Positions 63,735 through 64,000 of a stretch of DNA of 64,000 nt are shown in pieces. Source of the stretch: Thamnaconus septentrionalis (taxonomy: Eukaryota; Chordata; Actinopteri; Tetraodontiformes; Monacanthidae); NCBI GenBank assembly GCA_009823395.1, contig CM020518.1, positions 14,033,501 to 14,097,500 of the forward strand, in the 5' to 3' direction. The position numbers and the translations under genes were made by a program. The notes under the pieces were generated by a model. It searched no databases. It was not told the DNA's origin and saw nothing but the letters and a program-made list of their open reading frames with translations. Every line of letters begins with the position of its first letter. Position 1 is the first letter of the stretch.

Positions 63735-64000
63735 CCACTTCTTCCGCGCTGGGTGCTAGAGATGATGGCAGCCTGTCTCTACGGCGGAGTCGGGGTGACA
63801 CCCTGGACGCGTCGCCAGTTCATCGCAGGGCCGCGTAGAAGAACAAACAACCACTCGCTCTCTCGTTCACTCCTGCGGCCATTGCGGAGTTCCCACTTCA
63901 CCTTATGTGCATGTTGTCGGACTGAGAGGGGGCCGAAAAGGAACCCTCGCACTGGGAGAACGTACAGTACCAGCTCAAGAGAGGAACACCCACTGTTATT
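63735..64000 (+). repeat. L2-like teleost repeat, runs off the window end
   Basis: GACACCCTGGACGCGTCGCC, AGTTCATCGCAGGGC, AACAAACAACCACTCGCTC, CACCTTATGTGCATG and ACTGGGAGAACGTACAG match the widespread fish repeat in the same order. It is diverged and continues past base 64000. Confidence 0.75.

Overview
This window is vertebrate nuclear DNA, almost certainly from a teleost fish and probably a percomorph (the group is inferred from the repeats). The genes are split by GT-AG introns, and the rest is noncoding DNA dense in microsatellites with pieces of common fish transposons. These include LINE tails ending in TATAAATAAA-like tracts, an 'AAAATGGATGGATGG' repeat family and hAT-type nonautonomous elements. 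Two protein-coding genes can be supported, both on the minus strand. No bacterial, viral, CRISPR or toxin system is present, and I found no undescribed enzymatic system.

Gene 1, gtf3c4 (8,209-17,217, minus, 5 coding exons, 771 codons), encodes the 90-kDa subunit of RNA polymerase III factor TFIIIC: an N-terminal WD40-type propeller domain and a C-terminal zinc-binding domain. All splice junctions read in phase. Its 4.8-kb first intron is built largely of two inverted copies of one hAT-like element, and one copy carries a nested retro-insertion with a visible 15-bp target-site duplication. Its CpG-rich start carries an ETS/CRE promoter signature.

Gene 2, barhl1 (51,747-56,496, minus, 3 coding exons, 325 codons), encodes a BarH-like homeodomain transcription factor of neurons, cerebellar granule cells and hair cells. 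It has two FIL repressor motifs and a homeodomain split by an intron in its recognition helix. Long (ATT)n, (AAT)n and (TA)n arrays lie around it and in its first intron.

The 34.5 kb between the genes and both outer flanks (1-8 kb, 57-64 kb) show no supported exons. They hold alternating blocks of unique, homeodomain-site-rich DNA that look like candidate conserved noncoding enhancers, CpG- and GC-rich blocks (about 25-32 kb and 35-36 kb), simple repeats and old transposons. In human, BARHL1 and GTF3C4 are on the same strand with DDX31 between them on the opposite strand. Here order and orientation of barhl1 and gtf3c4 are kept but no ddx31 exon is recognisable. The most interesting reading is a barhl1 genomic regulatory block that kept its regulatory DNA after losing a bystander gene. 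Candidate enhancers were chosen by eye from sequence texture only, without alignment, so their confidence is low.
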